A stretch of DNA of 64,000 nt from Cordylochernes scorpioides (Eukaryota > Arthropoda > Arachnida > Pseudoscorpiones > Chernetidae), in the NCBI GenBank assembly GCA_030710605.1, contig CP092875.1, positions 69,969,823-70,033,822 on the forward strand. The letters are read 5' to 3'. Shown one piece after another: positions 19,861 through 31,216 of this stretch (position 1 is the first letter of the stretch; the number at the start of each line of letters is the position of its first letter). The position numbers were made by a program, and so were the translations under genes. The notes below the pieces were generated by a model. That model was not told where the DNA came from, searched no databases, and saw only the letters and a program-made list of their open reading frames with translations.

Positions 19861-19900
19861 CTTGTAAGTCCAGTTTTTCATTACAGCTGTTGATGCCCAG

Positions 19901-20114
19901 GCCACAGAAGATGGTATGGCACGGAGCGACACCTACTGGCAAGAGAAACGTCGATTCTTTCTGTAACTCCTGGCATCAAGCTGATGTTGGGTCCATGGGC
20001 ATGGCATCAGCTCTTAGTCCAGCGGACCACAAGTCCCTACTTGGACAGAACCAGCTCTCCTGTGTCAACCGATTCATCGTCCTCTGCATTCAAATCTCCC
20101 ACCCTAGACCTTAA
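19901..20114 (+). CDS. Multiplexin, last endostatin exon with stop codon
   Basis: The acceptor is tgatgcccag (AG 19899-19900). An upstream ttacag at 19881-19886 would break the frame. The first G completes Trp (DYA-W), then PQKMVWHGATPTGKR, CNSWHQADVGSMGMASAL, SLLGQNQLSCVNRFIVLC and the end ISHPRP with TAA at 20112-20114. The three Cys of this exon plus that in the 16944 exon give the four-cysteine endostatin core. The mirrored copy at 56272-56485 has four synonymous differences only. Confidence 0.97.
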
Positions 20115-20633
20115 TTCATCCCAAACTTAATTTTCCATTTTTCTTTAATTTCAAGTCCCCAACCTACGCAATACCACTCCTCTTGAAATTCTCTTTTTTT
20201 TTTTGCATTATACAGTGGCGTCCAAAGGTATCTTTACATATTCATACAAGCATCGCAAAGGTATAAGATTTTTATTAATAACTAATATCATCACATTGAG
20301 TCTGAGAGACAATTTACATTTTATATTTTTTTAGTTGTAGATTTGTGTTTCCCATAATAAGTATAAGATTGTCTGGGATTACTTCTCCTCTTTTGCAGAT
20401 AGTACAAATATGTATGAAATATGTTTAACAATTTTCTCATATGCAATCAATTATTATCAATGTTTTTAATGTTTTTGCATTTTATATGTTTCAGGAACCC
20501 TGTTGATTTACATAAGACAAAAAAAACATAATTATATAATAGCATTCAATGAAAAAATATTCATTGAAAATTAACTCGTCCACTGTTACAGCCCCATCTC
20601 TATATATCTTCTGGTTATTTAAACATCATCATC
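20115..20633. other. 3' flank of multiplexin up to the gap
   Basis: Probable 3' UTR and downstream sequence. It is mirrored, diverged, at about 55754-56271. The homology runs to within a few bases of the gap. Nothing else is recognised. Confidence 0.6.
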
Positions 20634-20733
20634 NNNNNNNNNNNNNNNNNNNNNNNNNNNNNNNNNNNNNNNNNNNNNNNNNNNNNNNNNNNNNNNNNNN
20701 NNNNNNNNNNNNNNNNNNNNNNNNNNNNNNNNN
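20634..20733. other. Assembly gap (100 N)
   Basis: Exactly 100 undetermined bases, the conventional placeholder for a gap of unknown size. The inverted duplication on the left side reaches this point, so the arm boundary cannot be read directly. Confidence 0.99.
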
Positions 20734-20985
20734 AAGAACTCAAATATGTATGTAGTCAAAAAGGGTCCCTACATGAAAGCTGCTTCTGGCAAGGTTTCTA
20801 TTCTAAAATCCTCCGCATCAGCTATTATAAAAAAAAAATTACTCAAGAAGAAATAACGGTCCTGAAGTTGATAAACCTGGATCAAGAAATATTAGAAAAA
20901 TATGTCAGATGAGTCGAGATATTTATAGAGTTTACACATCAAGCCAAATTCTCATCTGGGGAACACCAGAAACATGTTTTTAACA

Positions 20986-21250
20986 TCAGGATTGTTTGAT
21001 GACAACAGCGAAATATTTTGTGTTCAAAGGTGATGTTTGAAAACTACAGTAGTTAGTTCCTTCACACAGTTTAGGATTCTCTAAACTGGGAATGAGAAGA
21101 GGAAGAGTTTCTTCATCCACTGGAGAGGCACTTTTCCTGATAATCTTCCTCATTTTCTCTCTCTCAAGTTTGTACAGTCTAGACTTCCTGTTTCCTTTAG
21201 TAGTTTGCCCATATAGGTTAAATTCTGGTCTTTTTTCCCTGAAAGTTTGC
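20986..21250 (-). CDS. Coding-like segment, unassigned
   Basis: A - strand frame open over about 85 codons to a stop at 20986-20988, with a basic, coil-like stretch (NRKSRLYKLEREKMRKIIRK) followed by SASPVDEETLPLLIPSLEN. Composition looks coding-like. It lies just downstream of the exon at 21298-21443, but no acceptor gives a phase-0 join, so it may be a later exon, a separate gene end or chance. A second short candidate end (ADAEDFRIETLPEAAFM then TAG, near 20769-20822) has a good pyrimidine tract and acceptor. Confidence 0.3.
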
Positions 21251-21297
21251 TCTAAATTGTCCCTGGCACCACCCAGTAACTACAGTACTGTACTCAC

Positions 21298-21443
21298 AGC
21301 TCCAGGAGGTAGGCCTCTGTTGGGGTCCCGACACTTGGCCTCTAGTTCCCCCAGCTCCTTGAGCAGCTGGTTCTTTTTGTTCATCTCCTGCCGGTAGACA
21401 TCCAAGAGCCGGCCAAAGTTGGCTCGCTGCTGAGTTAGCACAT
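21298..21443 (-). CDS. Unrecognised coiled-coil protein, exon 3
   Basis: A 146-nt exon on the - strand between acceptor ttttgacag and donor gtgagt (GT at 21297-21296). The two leading bases complete the codon begun in the exon at 28180-28306, giving D then VLTQQRANFGRLLDVYRQ, EMNKKNQLLKELGELEAK and CRDPNRGLPPGA. Charged and Leu-rich spacing suggests an alpha-helical coiled coil. I do not recognise the family. It is GC-rich against AT-rich introns and phase-consistent, so I judge it a real exon. The rest of the gene would lie beyond the gap. Confidence 0.8.
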
Positions 21444-21486
21444 CTGTCAAAACCCCAGGAAGAGTTAGATTTTCCTTTATATACTA

Positions 21487-21869
21487 CAGTTGAACCTTTC
21501 TGTAGAGGACACCTACTTGCAGTGTCAAAGTGTCCTTTAGGGAGAGGGTGTCCTCTTACCGGAGAGTTGCTAAATAATAAAAATTGTAAATTTTGCAAAT
21601 GAAAACTGTCCTTTATAGAGAGGTGTCCTCTTACTGGAGAGTTGCTAAATAGTCAAAATTGTAATTTTGCAAATGAAAACTGTTCTTTGTAGAGAGGTGT
21701 CCTCTTACTGGAGAGTTGCTAAATAGTCAAAATTGTAATTTTGCAAATGAAAACTGTTTTTTGTAGAGAGGTGTCCTCTTACTGGAGAGTTGCTAAATAG
21801 TCAAAATTGTAATTTTGCAAATGAAAACTGTTCTTTGTAGAGAGGTGTCCTCTCATGGAGGTTCTACTG
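21487..21869. mobile_element. pogo-like MITE expanded by about 73-bp tandem units
   Basis: Inverted ends cagttgaacc ... ggttctactg, flanked by TA. The interior has four near-identical units of about 73 bases (gagaggtgtcctcttactgg, then gagttgctaaatagtcaaaa), which make it twice the length of its relatives. Confidence 0.8.
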
Positions 21870-22034
21870 TAATACTTTACAGACCAGGAGATGGTGATAT
21901 GATACAGAGAGAATGAAATTAAATCTTCTGCAATACATATAAATAATAAACAAAACGTCTTCAGAGGACGATTTCATCCTTATATTTTGTTTATTATTTA
22001 CAGTATGTATATCTAAAATGTTTCTAATGATGTA

Positions 22035-22210
22035 TAGTAGAACCTCCATGAGAGGACACTCATGCTAGAGAACACCTCTCTACAAAGGACAGTTTTCATT
22101 TGCAAAATTACCATTTTTACAATTTGGCAACTCTCCAGTAAGAGGACACTTCTCCCTAAAGGACACTTTGGCTCTGTAATTAGGTGTTGTCCTTTACAGG
22201 GAGGTACTGT
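22035..22210. mobile_element. pogo-like MITE
   Basis: Inverted ends agtagaacctcc ... gggaggtact, with interior gagaggacactcatgctaga and ctttggctctgtaattaggt shared with the other family members. The right terminus is slightly degraded. Confidence 0.75.
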
Positions 22211-22375
22211 AAATATAAATTGAGTTAGTATCTAACGGCTTATTTTTGTACTGGTGTAGAAGAGTGGTAATGCCTGAAAGCTTGAGATAAAAATAAAAAG
22301 AAACTCATCTCCAGAAACCTGTTGTTTTATTTATAAAACAGATTACCAGATTGCAAAAGTCCAACCCCACCAGCG

Positions 22376-23195
22376 AGTGCAAGTAACCAAACGGGGCTCT
22401 GGCATTTGTAAGTGCAAAGTCGAACTGCTTTTCACATGTGTAGATATGTGGTGCGCTTACAGTAAAAGCAGTCGCTAACTACCCACCATGATTATCATGG
22501 CCTGTACCACGTGTACTAGGGATAAGCAAAAAAAAAAATAATAATAATAAATAACAGAGAAACTTAATTATAACATCAAGGTCCAAGTTTCAATTGTTTC
22601 AACTATGGTTAGAACACAAGGTAATAAGACCAAATCCAAATAAATAGTGTGTGACGTTTCGGTAACAACGCTGTTACTGAGAGACATCACACACTATTTA
22701 TTTGGATTTGGTCTTATTACCTGGTGTTTATAATCTATAATCCAAACTGTGCCTTATCATAACCATAGTTAGAACAATATAAAATCTTGGTCTAAAGGCA
22801 CTTTGTTAATAAGAGGCCGAAGAATGTGAATTCGCGCTTTCGATTTTTAAAACTAAATATCAAATTGCCAGCAGCCTCATGAATTCATGTCTACCAGGAT
22901 CTTGTTCCAGACCCATTCTACTTGACCCAATCATTATAGATGTCAAATTTCCTTTGTGATAAGCTCTACTCAGCATCCCCAGCAGACATCATCTCAAGCT
23001 CTACAAGCTTGATACCCTTTTTTTTTGCTTATCCCTCCTAATATATGTGGTACAGGCCATAATAATCATGGTGGGTAGAAGTAGGTGACTGCTTTTACTG
23101 TAAGTGCACCACATGTCTACATATGTGAAAAGCAGTTCGACTTTGCACTTACAAATGTACCAGAGCCCCGTTTGGTTACTTGCACTCGCTTGATA
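22376..23195. mobile_element. Foldback-like repeat with about 165-bp inverted arms
   Basis: 22376-22535 and 23025-23195 are inverted copies (caagtaaccaaacggggctc, then a gcaaagtcgaactgcttttc segment ending in ggataagcaaaaaaa). Between them lies a separate palindrome (22613-22735). The right arm is followed by a tail (attgagtggagataagaaag) that also ends the non-LTR-type repeats at 18.2, 24.7 and 58.1 kb, so these families are related. Confidence 0.7.
22613..22735. mobile_element. Palindromic MITE
   Basis: A near-perfect palindrome: ggtaataagaccaaatccaa, then a ataaatagtgtgtga stretch, with a short centre near 22675 and the mirror image to 22723. Partial relatives are at about 24640-24698 plus 25012-25035 and at about 27877-27960. 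The centre (gtaacaacgctgttac next to cgtttcg) can form its own hairpin. Confidence 0.8.
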
Positions 23196-23423
23196 CCCTG
23201 ACATTATTGAGTGGAGATAAGAAAGAAGAAGTAGAGGATCTTGTCCCATACCTTCTTGTCTATCTATCAGTGGGTTGGGGGGGATGTCAGCTGACCCAAT
23301 GTAACTGTAAAATATCACGTGAGACCGCAGCAGCTCCTAAAGCCTGCCTATCTTTCTTCCTTGTTTGTTCATTTTTCTTTGTTTGGGTGCTTTTTTTATC
23401 ACTTTTTTTTATCGCTTTTTTAA

Positions 23424-24564
23424 CCCTTAACTGGACAGGTGGATTTTTCTTACGTAACTGGAGGGGTTGGGTAGATTCAACCCACTTATGTAACTTTATG
23501 AAATAAGCGCTAAATAATGATTGAAATCAATATTTAAAAAAAAAATATTTAATTGATATATAGTTGATATTTTGACTTTTATACAGATTTTGACTTTTAA
23601 AAATTCTGAATATAATCTATTTACAGTTTTCACAACTTTATAAGAAATGTTTTTGCAATCACTTAGTTTATATACAGAGCAAAGGTATTTTATTTTTACT
23701 GCGTTTTTGATGGACATTTGTAGCACCTTTTTGGAGTATCAGATTGTTGTGGCATCGTAGTTTCACTTGGTTTACTTGAACCATCATTCTTTTTGAATTG
23801 TCGTCTGTAATTCCAGTGGGAGAGAATTGAGATTACGTGTGGCCAGGTGTTCATCAGTCAATGCTTTCCCAAGATCAATAATATGACTCCTTTCTTTTTT
23901 ACCCTTTTTATCAATCTGATTACAGATTTTATTATTATTATTATTATTTTTTTTTTTTTGGAACCTAGGAGACCAAAGTGGTTGTTCCAGAGAAACCAAA
24001 AATAGATTTTCCTGATTCTCTATTAGGGCGCTGTTGAAATTGTGGTGAATCTAAGGTTTGTTCTTTCTCATTGTTCCTAAATATGTAAGGCCATGTTCTT
24101 TTAACTTATCAACTAATTCTACTGAAGTGAATCAATTGTCTGCTGGAATATTTCTTATAAAGTACGGTCAACTAATCTCTAAAATTTATATATATTTTGG
24201 GCTGGCAGGGATAGTTCTCTCTGTTGACTTGATTGATTATTCTACTTATCCAAAGAAAGAAGTGTTATTTTATAAAAAGGAAGCTAAAAATAGCGGAAGA
24301 TAGAGACTCAAGTATGAGCCACGAGCTAAAACTGACACGAAAAATTCTCACGCTTCTGGATGGGCTGGGCAGAATCCACCCCAATATGCAAATTTAACCC
24401 CCCTCCCAAAACTGAAATTTATAAACGATGGGTGGAAAATGTTTGTATCACTGTAAAATTAGAATACACGAAGGCTGGTAGCTCTAAGTAAACAAAAAAA
24501 ATTTTTTTTTTCCTATATTAAATTTATGCATGGGTAGAATCTACCCAACCCGTCCAGTTAAGGG
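23424..24564 (-). mobile_element. piggyBac element, decayed
   Basis: TTAA duplications at 23420-23423 and 24565-24568 flank inverted ends cccttaactggac, with subterminal inverted copies of ggttgggtagatt. On the - strand remnants of a piggyBac transposase are readable: a segment ending in RTWPYIFRNNEK-like residues (about 24060-24140), and ALTDEHLATRNLNSLPLELQ, typical of the C-terminal part (about 23790-23870). Stops and frameshifts and the short length (1141 bp) make it inactive. Confidence 0.88.
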
Positions 24565-24635
24565 TTAATCACTTTTTTAGAAATGAAACCTGTACCTAGT
24601 ACATTTACCACTCAATATTACTTAAAATCTGAACA

Positions 24636-25040
24636 CACAAGGTAATAAGACCAAATCCAAATAAATAAATTTATTTATTTATCTGGATTAGGTCTTATGG
24701 AACTCCGCCTTTGCCGGTCCCAAGCCTGGATGAAAAAGGAGGAGGGAGAGCAGTAACAAGCTCACTAAAAAAAACCTGGGCTCAGCTAACCCGGCTGATA
24801 GTACCCTGTAGAGCTCCTAATCCAGGGATACAGGATGAGCAGTGTTTGTACACCATGTTAGGAGCGGCTGCACATGGCATCTGTTCCTCATATCAGAGGC
24901 GGCCATTTCTTTTGGAGCTAAGTCGGTCTGCCACTGAGTAGTGCTCCCAGTCTTAATGACAAAGGCAGACACATTCTACTTCACCCAGTGTGGAGATAAG
25001 AAAGAAGAAGAAGGTCTTATTACCTTGTGTTTATAAACCA
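24636..25040. mobile_element. Palindromic MITE interrupted by the non-LTR-type repeat
   Basis: Palindrome halves (ggtaataagaccaaatccaa and aggtcttattacc) flank the inserted repeat 24699-25011, which has a 9-base duplication aggtcttat (24690-24698 and 25012-25020). This dates the repeat as younger than the palindromic element. Confidence 0.82.
24699..25011 (+). mobile_element. Non-LTR-type repeat, longer copy
   Basis: Starts ggaactccgcctttgccggt and ends gagataagaaagaagaagaa. It is about 90% like the copies at 18182-18489 and 58094-58453. One frame is open for 76 codons (MPVPSLDEKGGGRAVTSSL...) but is not shared intact by the other copies, so I do not call a protein. Confidence 0.8.
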
Positions 25041-25207
25041 AATTGTACCTTATCATTAAAATCTGAAAGTTTGTTAGATGATATAGAGTATATATAATTG
25101 ATATCAAGTGCCTCTTTGTGTGTTCTGAATGCTTCATAGTTTGTCATGCTAACAATGATAAGTTATGCAATGATAAGCTATTGGCAGTGTAACTTAAAAT
25201 AAATATA

Positions 25208-26492
25208 CAGTAAAACCCCGCTATAACGAACCCTGGATATAACGAACCTTCCCTTATAACGAACCCACGCCGATTCCCAATTCCATTCCATTGAAAATAC
25301 CATCGTTATAACGAACTTTGCGATTTTTAGAATAACGAACTACCCCTATAACGAACCTATTTTCGGTCCCAAAATGATAAAATCTATTAAAAATACTATG
25401 CTTATAACGAACTTAGAATTGTAATTTTAAAAAAAAAATTAAAAAACAAAATTTTGAGCATGTTTAAAGCTCGCGGATCGCGATTTCAAAACAATAAATT
25501 TAGCGGCATTGTTTGTTTGATTTTTGCACTTTATTTTTGCTGTATGTTGTATACATTTTTACACATTATACTTTTTATTAATTAGAATATCTTTGCATCC
25601 ATTAAATTTGAAATATAAAAATGCAAATGGCTTCCAAAATGAAGAAAACAAAGGCATTTTAAAAACAAAAGCATTATTTCATTAAAAAAAAAAAAAAAGG
25701 CCATTTTCAGAACTTTTCAAAGTGAAACAACATAGGCGAAATGTTAAGAACATATTAAAATAAGAGAATATAACTTTTCTATTATAAAAGATAAAATATA
25801 AAGTTATTAAAAATTGTTACAAAGAGGAATCAACTTCAACTTTTGCCGCGATCGCGATCGTACGTTTAGGGCTAAAAAAAAAAAGTCCAAATAAACGGTC
25901 CCGTGATGAAACAAAAATTATTTTTATGCCATTAACTATGGTGATTTTAAAGTCAGCAATGTTTTGCATGGCAGGTTAAAAAAAAAAAAACGAAATCTAG
26001 ACCTAGAAGAATATGGGGAAACATGAAATGGAAGAAAAACACTAACTTTATTTGAATGGTGCAATGCTTGGAAGAATGCTTTGAAACTACAAGGTATTAG
26101 AGCCATTTTTTCAAGTAAAAATTGTATTATATAATGTGATAATATTATGTTTTAAAATCATTTCATATCTTTAATTATATATTTAATAAAACTTTGCCTA
26201 GGATTTGTCTTGATTTTTAACTTAGACATAGAGGTACATGTATGTTAATCATAAGAAGAACCTATTATCTAATGATTTCTATTATTATTCAGTATTAATA
26301 TAAGGAAATTAGTCAATTAAGGGAATTAAAATAAAGTGACCACTATTAAGAGGCAGCCTCTTCTTGTGTGTATGGCTGTTTTTTAATTATACGGTCTAAA
26401 ATTTTTGAAAAGTAAAAAAAAATAGCCAAACCGTGGCTATAGTGAACCAAAAGCTCTGTCCCATTGGGGTTCACTATAGAGGGGTTTTACTG
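25208..26492. mobile_element. pogo/Tigger-like DNA transposon remnant, 1285 bp
   Basis: TA on both sides. Ends cagtaaaaccccgctataac and its inverted form ggggttttactg. Near the left end gttataacgaac-type motifs recur several times and mirror ggttcactatagaggggttt at the right. The interior is AT-rich with many stops and no readable transposase. The terminal type is that of the pogo branch of Tc1/mariner. Confidence 0.85.
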
Positions 26493-26764
26493 TATAGATA
26501 GAAAAAAAGTATAGATTATATCTCTAATAATATTTACCTTTTATTTTACCTTTTACTCTCTATTTCCTTTCTTTATAGTATGTGGAGGGAATTTGTATTA
26601 TATATGATCTAAAAATAAAAAAAATTGAGCAACATTTTAAAAATATATCACACACATTATTTTTAATTTTTATTTATTCTTCAAACTCCCTATAGATTAG
26701 TTTAAAATGAAAATTGAATTTTTGAGAAACGATTTTTATTTATTTAAAAAAAAAATTATAAATA
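26493..26764. other. AT-rich sequence, nothing recognised
   Basis: No repeat ends or coding frames of note. Confidence 0.5.
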
Positions 26765-26773
26765 ACTCAATTT

Positions 26774-27765
26774 GGAGCGTTCCCAGAAAAGGTTAACTTT
26801 GGTAGGCGGCGCTGTACGTTGCCACCGCCGTACCTTCGAGGCGTTTTACACGAGTTAAAAATACAATTTCGGTGAAATACTTTGAATTTTACCAAATTAA
26901 ATATATAAATTTAAATTATAATTTAAAAAAGATTTAACAGTTTAAAAAAAACATTTTTTTAAATATAAAATATTAAACTAATTTTTCTAAAAACGAACAT
27001 TATTTTTTTTAATTATCTGAAACTAACCTAATTCAACTTATCTAAAACTAACCTTATTTAGCGATTAAACTGACCTAATTTAACCTATTTGAATCTAACC
27101 TCATATACACTATTACACTATCTTTTCATTTTCAAAAATAAATTAAAATACGTTTATATTAAATAATAACATTTTTAAAAATCGACTTTCTGGTTCACAC
27201 TTTTGTATCTAATCAATTATGTATTTTTTTATTTCTCTCTATAAAAAAAATCTCGGTATAGTTTAGATTAAAATATTTTAAGTGGCATATTTTCAAGTCA
27301 TATATTTATACACAAGTTTTATATTTATTTTACAAATATTGTATAAGATGTGATTAATAAACTTTGTAAAAAAAAAATCTTAATACATTTTTAATAACAT
27401 GACGTTATGTTATATTCCAATAGGTAAAATAGGTAAGTTCCTGATGGGTTATAAATTAGGTTAGTTTAAGGTGTGTTATAAAAAGGTTAGTTTCATTAAT
27501 TAAAATAGGTTAGATTCAAATAGGTTAAATTAGGTCAGTTTAATCGCTAAATAAGGTTAGTTTTAGATAAGTTGAATTAGGTTAGTTTCAGATAATTAAA
27601 AAAATAATGTTCGTTTTTAGAAAAATTAGTTTAATATTTTATATTTAAAAAAAATGTTTTTTTAACTGTTAAATCTTTTTTAAATTATAATATAAATTTA
27701 TATATTTAATTTGGTAAAATTCAAAGTATTTCACCGAAATTGTTAACCTTTTCTGGGAACGCTCC
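26774..27765. mobile_element. Long-TIR MITE with 9-bp target duplication (Mutator-like)
   Basis: A 9-base duplication actcaattt at 26765-26773 and 27766-27774 bounds inverted repeats of more than 300 bases each, starting ggagcgttcccagaaaaggt. The left arm has 67 bases (26798-26864, including a GC-rich ggcggcgctgtacgttgcc segment) missing from the right arm. Subterminal parts are rich in aactaaccta/taggttagtt. Long TIRs plus a 9-base duplication fit Mutator-like elements. No transposase is present. Confidence 0.88.
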
Positions 27766-28179
27766 ACTCAATTTTAATAAGGCCCAATGGACCCATGCAC
27801 TCTGGAATCAGCCATCCTCAAAGTGTTGATTAATTTTGTTTTGATAGGTTACAATTAGGATTATAAGTTGGAAACATAAGGTAACAAGACCAAATCCAAA
27901 TTAATAAATTGTGAGATATTTCAGTAATAGCCTTGTTACCATTATTTCTTGCTATCTTATGTCTATTTATTTACAAAACCTTGTATATAATAAATAATTT
28001 GATTACTAGATCCATGGCGTTTTAACAAATTTCCTAACGAATTGATTAATATACTTTTTAAATGATTAAATAAATAATTATATATTTTAAAATTTAAAAT
28101 AATTTAATTATATATAAACATTTTCGAGAATATATAAAATGGAGTACATTAAGCATTGCGCAAAAGGTATTTAACTCAC

Positions 28180-28306
28180 CCTGGATATAGTTTTGGTAGG
28201 CTTTCGAGTCTTCTTTGGCTTGTTTCGAATTTGCAACGGTATCGTCTGGAGTTATTTCAATAAAAAGGGGAGTTGTGAGATCCTTGGAAAACATACTACT
28301 GTCATT
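28180..28306 (-). CDS. Unrecognised coiled-coil protein, exon 2
   Basis: A 127-nt exon on the - strand, acceptor tttatttgcag, donor gtgag (GT at 28179-28178). It encodes NDSSMFSKDLTTPLFIEI, TPDDTVANSKQAKEDSKA and YQNYIQ plus one base. It joins in phase 0 to the start exon (28373-28387) and in phase 1 to the exon at 21298-21443, a 6.7-kb intron that contains several MITEs, palindromes, piggyBac and pogo. No known domain was recognised. Confidence 0.78.
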
Positions 28307-28372
28307 CTGCAAATAAACCAAATTTATTTATTTGTCTTGTTGATGATATTAACTTATATATTAAAAACTTAC

Positions 28373-28387
28373 ATTTGTACTATCCAT
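28373..28387 (-). CDS. Unrecognised coiled-coil protein, start exon
   Basis: ATG GAT AGT ACA AAT (MDSTN) followed by the donor gtaagt. This tiny coding part of the first exon joins in frame to exon 2. The 5' UTR would lie just above 28387, and the sequence continues into an AT-rich region that could hold the promoter. I see no clear TATA or initiator motif. No alternative start is needed because exon 2 is open. Confidence 0.65.
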
Positions 28388-29295
28388 TATAAACAACTTC
28401 GCATACGAACAACACATTAATGTTTATTTTGTTTTGACAAAGAGGGTTGCCGCGTCGAATTTAATCTAAATATTTCGTAGATTCTTTTATTATATGTTGA
28501 TTACTTTTTTTTTTTGTTATGAGCGACACTATATTAGAATTAAATTTTATTGCCATCTATCGTTAAAATTTTACACAAATAAATTTTAACTATATTAGAA
28601 TAAATATTAAAAATTATTTACAAATAATTCATCTTCTCATAATTTCGAGATACAGTTATGTTTTTTATTATTTTCAATGAATTATAAAAATAATAATAGA
28701 CAGATATTTATAACCCAGGTTCCTGGAGCGCAGAGCGGAAAAAAAAATAATAACGCAAAGGACCATTAATGAATAAGTCATGAGAATATTATTGGAAAAA
28801 AATCGATAAGATTCAATATAAATAATTATGAAGAAAAATGAGCCTTTCAGGAAGAAGTTTATTTTGATATTTTATTGTATTTCTCTAGCTTTCTGGCATT
28901 AAAATCCCTTTTACAGGAGTGGTAGAAAAACGTATTAGAATACAACCAGCTTTACAATTTTGTTTGAAACCTGAAGGGCATAACTCGCGAGAGGACTATC
29001 AGCACATTAAGATCTCGAGTTTTGTACAGTGAAAGTACCTCTTGTTTTACAGTGAATTTTTGGGAGGAGATGAGGGTTGATTCTCTGGGTTGATAAAAGG
29101 AGTAATAATGTTTAATACTATTATATTCCTCCATTAAAATATCTAAATATTGATTTAAAAAGAAATTTGTTTTTAATTCATAGCGAGCTCATATGCCAAA
29201 AAGCATTGAATCAATTTTTGAACATGAAATTTTAAATATATAATTAATGCAATTTTACATTAATTATTTTTCAAAATGTTTTTATGTCCTGAAGG
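28388..29295. other. Upstream region of the - strand gene; no other gene
   Basis: AT-rich. At 28870-28925 (on the - strand) there is a degenerate relative of the hammerhead-like repeat family (cctgtaaaaggg ... agaaagctagaga). Otherwise no feature. Confidence 0.5.
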
Positions 29296-29299
29296 TATT

Positions 29300-29617
29300 T
29301 GTGGCGACCACACTTTGCTTCAGCGAGCGCGAACTGAGACAAAGCTTCAAAACACATATGGGCGGTAGAGTGACGGCCGCACTACGCCACAGCAAGCGCA
29401 AGCTGGGAGAACACACTACGCATGCGCGCGGGGCGTCATCTGGGACTTTCTGGCCACTGGCGTCATAAACAACAAGGCCTGCTCCCAACGGCCGTTACTT
29501 CTTTTCTCTATATATATTTCTGGCTTTAAATAAATTAATTTAAATTATAAAAAATAATTATAATTTTATCAGCGGTCTTTTCACAAGCCACACCAACACG
29601 CACGCAACCATCCCACA
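29300..29617 (+). mobile_element. Solo LTR (318 bp)
   Basis: Starts TGTGGCGACCACACTTTG and ends AACCATCCCACA, with 4-base duplication TATT at 29296-29299 and 29618-29621. The same LTR family, shorter and inverted, is at 62661-62914 with its own duplication. No internal domain is present. Confidence 0.9.
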
Positions 29618-29817
29618 TATTTATCAAATGTTTAGAAATCTAATAAATTAATATTTTCGGTTTCCTGGGCCACGCGGCTCCAACAATTAAAAAAAATACT
29701 CTTTTCCTACTTTTAAAAACGAAAGTCTTACAGTTGATTCTGATCGTGAGCGGGAAAAGTGGGATTTAGAAGTTGAATCCCTACCATCAGTTCTTTGTCT
29801 GTGAAGGGAAATGAATC

Positions 29818-31216
29818 TGTTGGGGCACGTTTTTGTAACCATACCCCAACAGAAGGCGTATGTATAATCAAATCAAATGGATACATGGCTTCCCTCCCAC
29901 ATAGACTTACAGACCACTTTTTGCCCAGAAACCTAGACAATTGATGACACCAGACTTCCATGCCGAAAGCTGATGCCTGATGAAGAAGACACCAGTGACA
30001 CCCAGAGACATCCGCGCTGGAAGCTGTTGTTTCATATGTACATATATTCCCCTCACCAAAAATTTAGGTAAAGGTGACCAGAAAAAAAAATGGAGAAGGA
30101 AGATCTCTAAAAGACTGAACCTTATAAAATATCCTTCCCGAGAAAGGAAAGCGTTATATTACAGTTCAAGTGAAAAGGGGCCTGTGTCGATTTTTAGCTA
30201 AGACGGAGGGGGGGCGATATATATATACCGTCCCGAGAAAAGGGGAGGATAGTATTTCAATCCATGTGGAAGGGGGGGCCTGGCGTCTTAAATTTTACAC
30301 TATCGCCGTAGCTGTTTCTCTCTTTAGATTTTTTTGTTTTGGTAATACTATATGTTCTATTTTGATGGGAGAGGCCTGGGGCGTCTATGAAATTGATACT
30401 GGAGCCGTTGGCCATTTTGATTGGTGTTTCTTTCGGCGAATGAAAATGCCAGCCAATAGAAACTTTGGCTCGGCAGCGAATGGAAACGGAGAGAGACATG
30501 AATAAAAGAGGGTTTCTTGGCCAAAAAGGCGGATGGAATCGGAGTCGCTCAGTGAGAGGACAGTTTTCAGTCGGGAGACCAGACCTTTGCCGGCACTTTC
30601 GAGAAAAGGTAAGCCATTTGTCATTATGACTTAGCGCCCCCCCCCTTTTTTTGTGTAGTAACCAACCTAGATTTCGCATGGGCCCTAAAGGGCTATAAAG
30701 TAACTTCAGGTCACCTCTATCTAAATTTTTACTATGTAAATAGCATATCTCGTCAGTATAGACATGTTCCCAAATTTTAATTTATTTAAATAAATATCTA
30801 GAGAAATTTTCTTGTTTCTCTCATACATATTTCATTCCTTTTGCTTTATGGTACTACCCCCCACACCTTAATTTTACAAAGTGTACAAATTATAGAACAA
30901 CCGACTCTGTTGAAATAGAGTTGTGTACTATATCTTTGCTGTGATATATTGACACAGCAACAGTTGCAAAATTACGACTTTATTAGGGCTACTTTGAGGG
31001 TAATTATCTGTCAGGTTTTAGTAATGTTTGTACTTTTATGTGTTTCAGTGCGTTATTCCATCATATTTATCATTATACAACATTAAGGTCTTGCTGCGGG
31101 TTATATACATGGGGTTGTTGGCCTAAATTGCTATATATATATACTTAAGTAAGGAAACTTTAATAAGTCACATCGTGTATCCTCCCTTTTCATCTATCCA
31201 AACCGGGAACGCAACA
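29818..31216 (+). repeat. 5' LTR of the 10.7-kb element
   Basis: 1399 bases. Short open frames inside it are repeated in the other LTR and have no protein-family signal. Confidence 0.92.

Noticed and set aside
22640..22700. Hammerhead-like reading of the palindrome centre (gtaac hairpin followed by gaaacg on the - strand)
   Set aside because: The CTGANGA core is not present. The hairpin is explained by the palindromic MITE.
27420..27600. Telomere-like taggtta repeats
   Set aside because: Not the regular TTAGG arthropod unit. They belong to the inverted arms of the Mutator-like MITE.
29980..30679. Several 70-140 codon frames repeated at 39288-39982
   Set aside because: They lie in the 1.4-kb LTRs, have no family signal and overlap each other on both strands.
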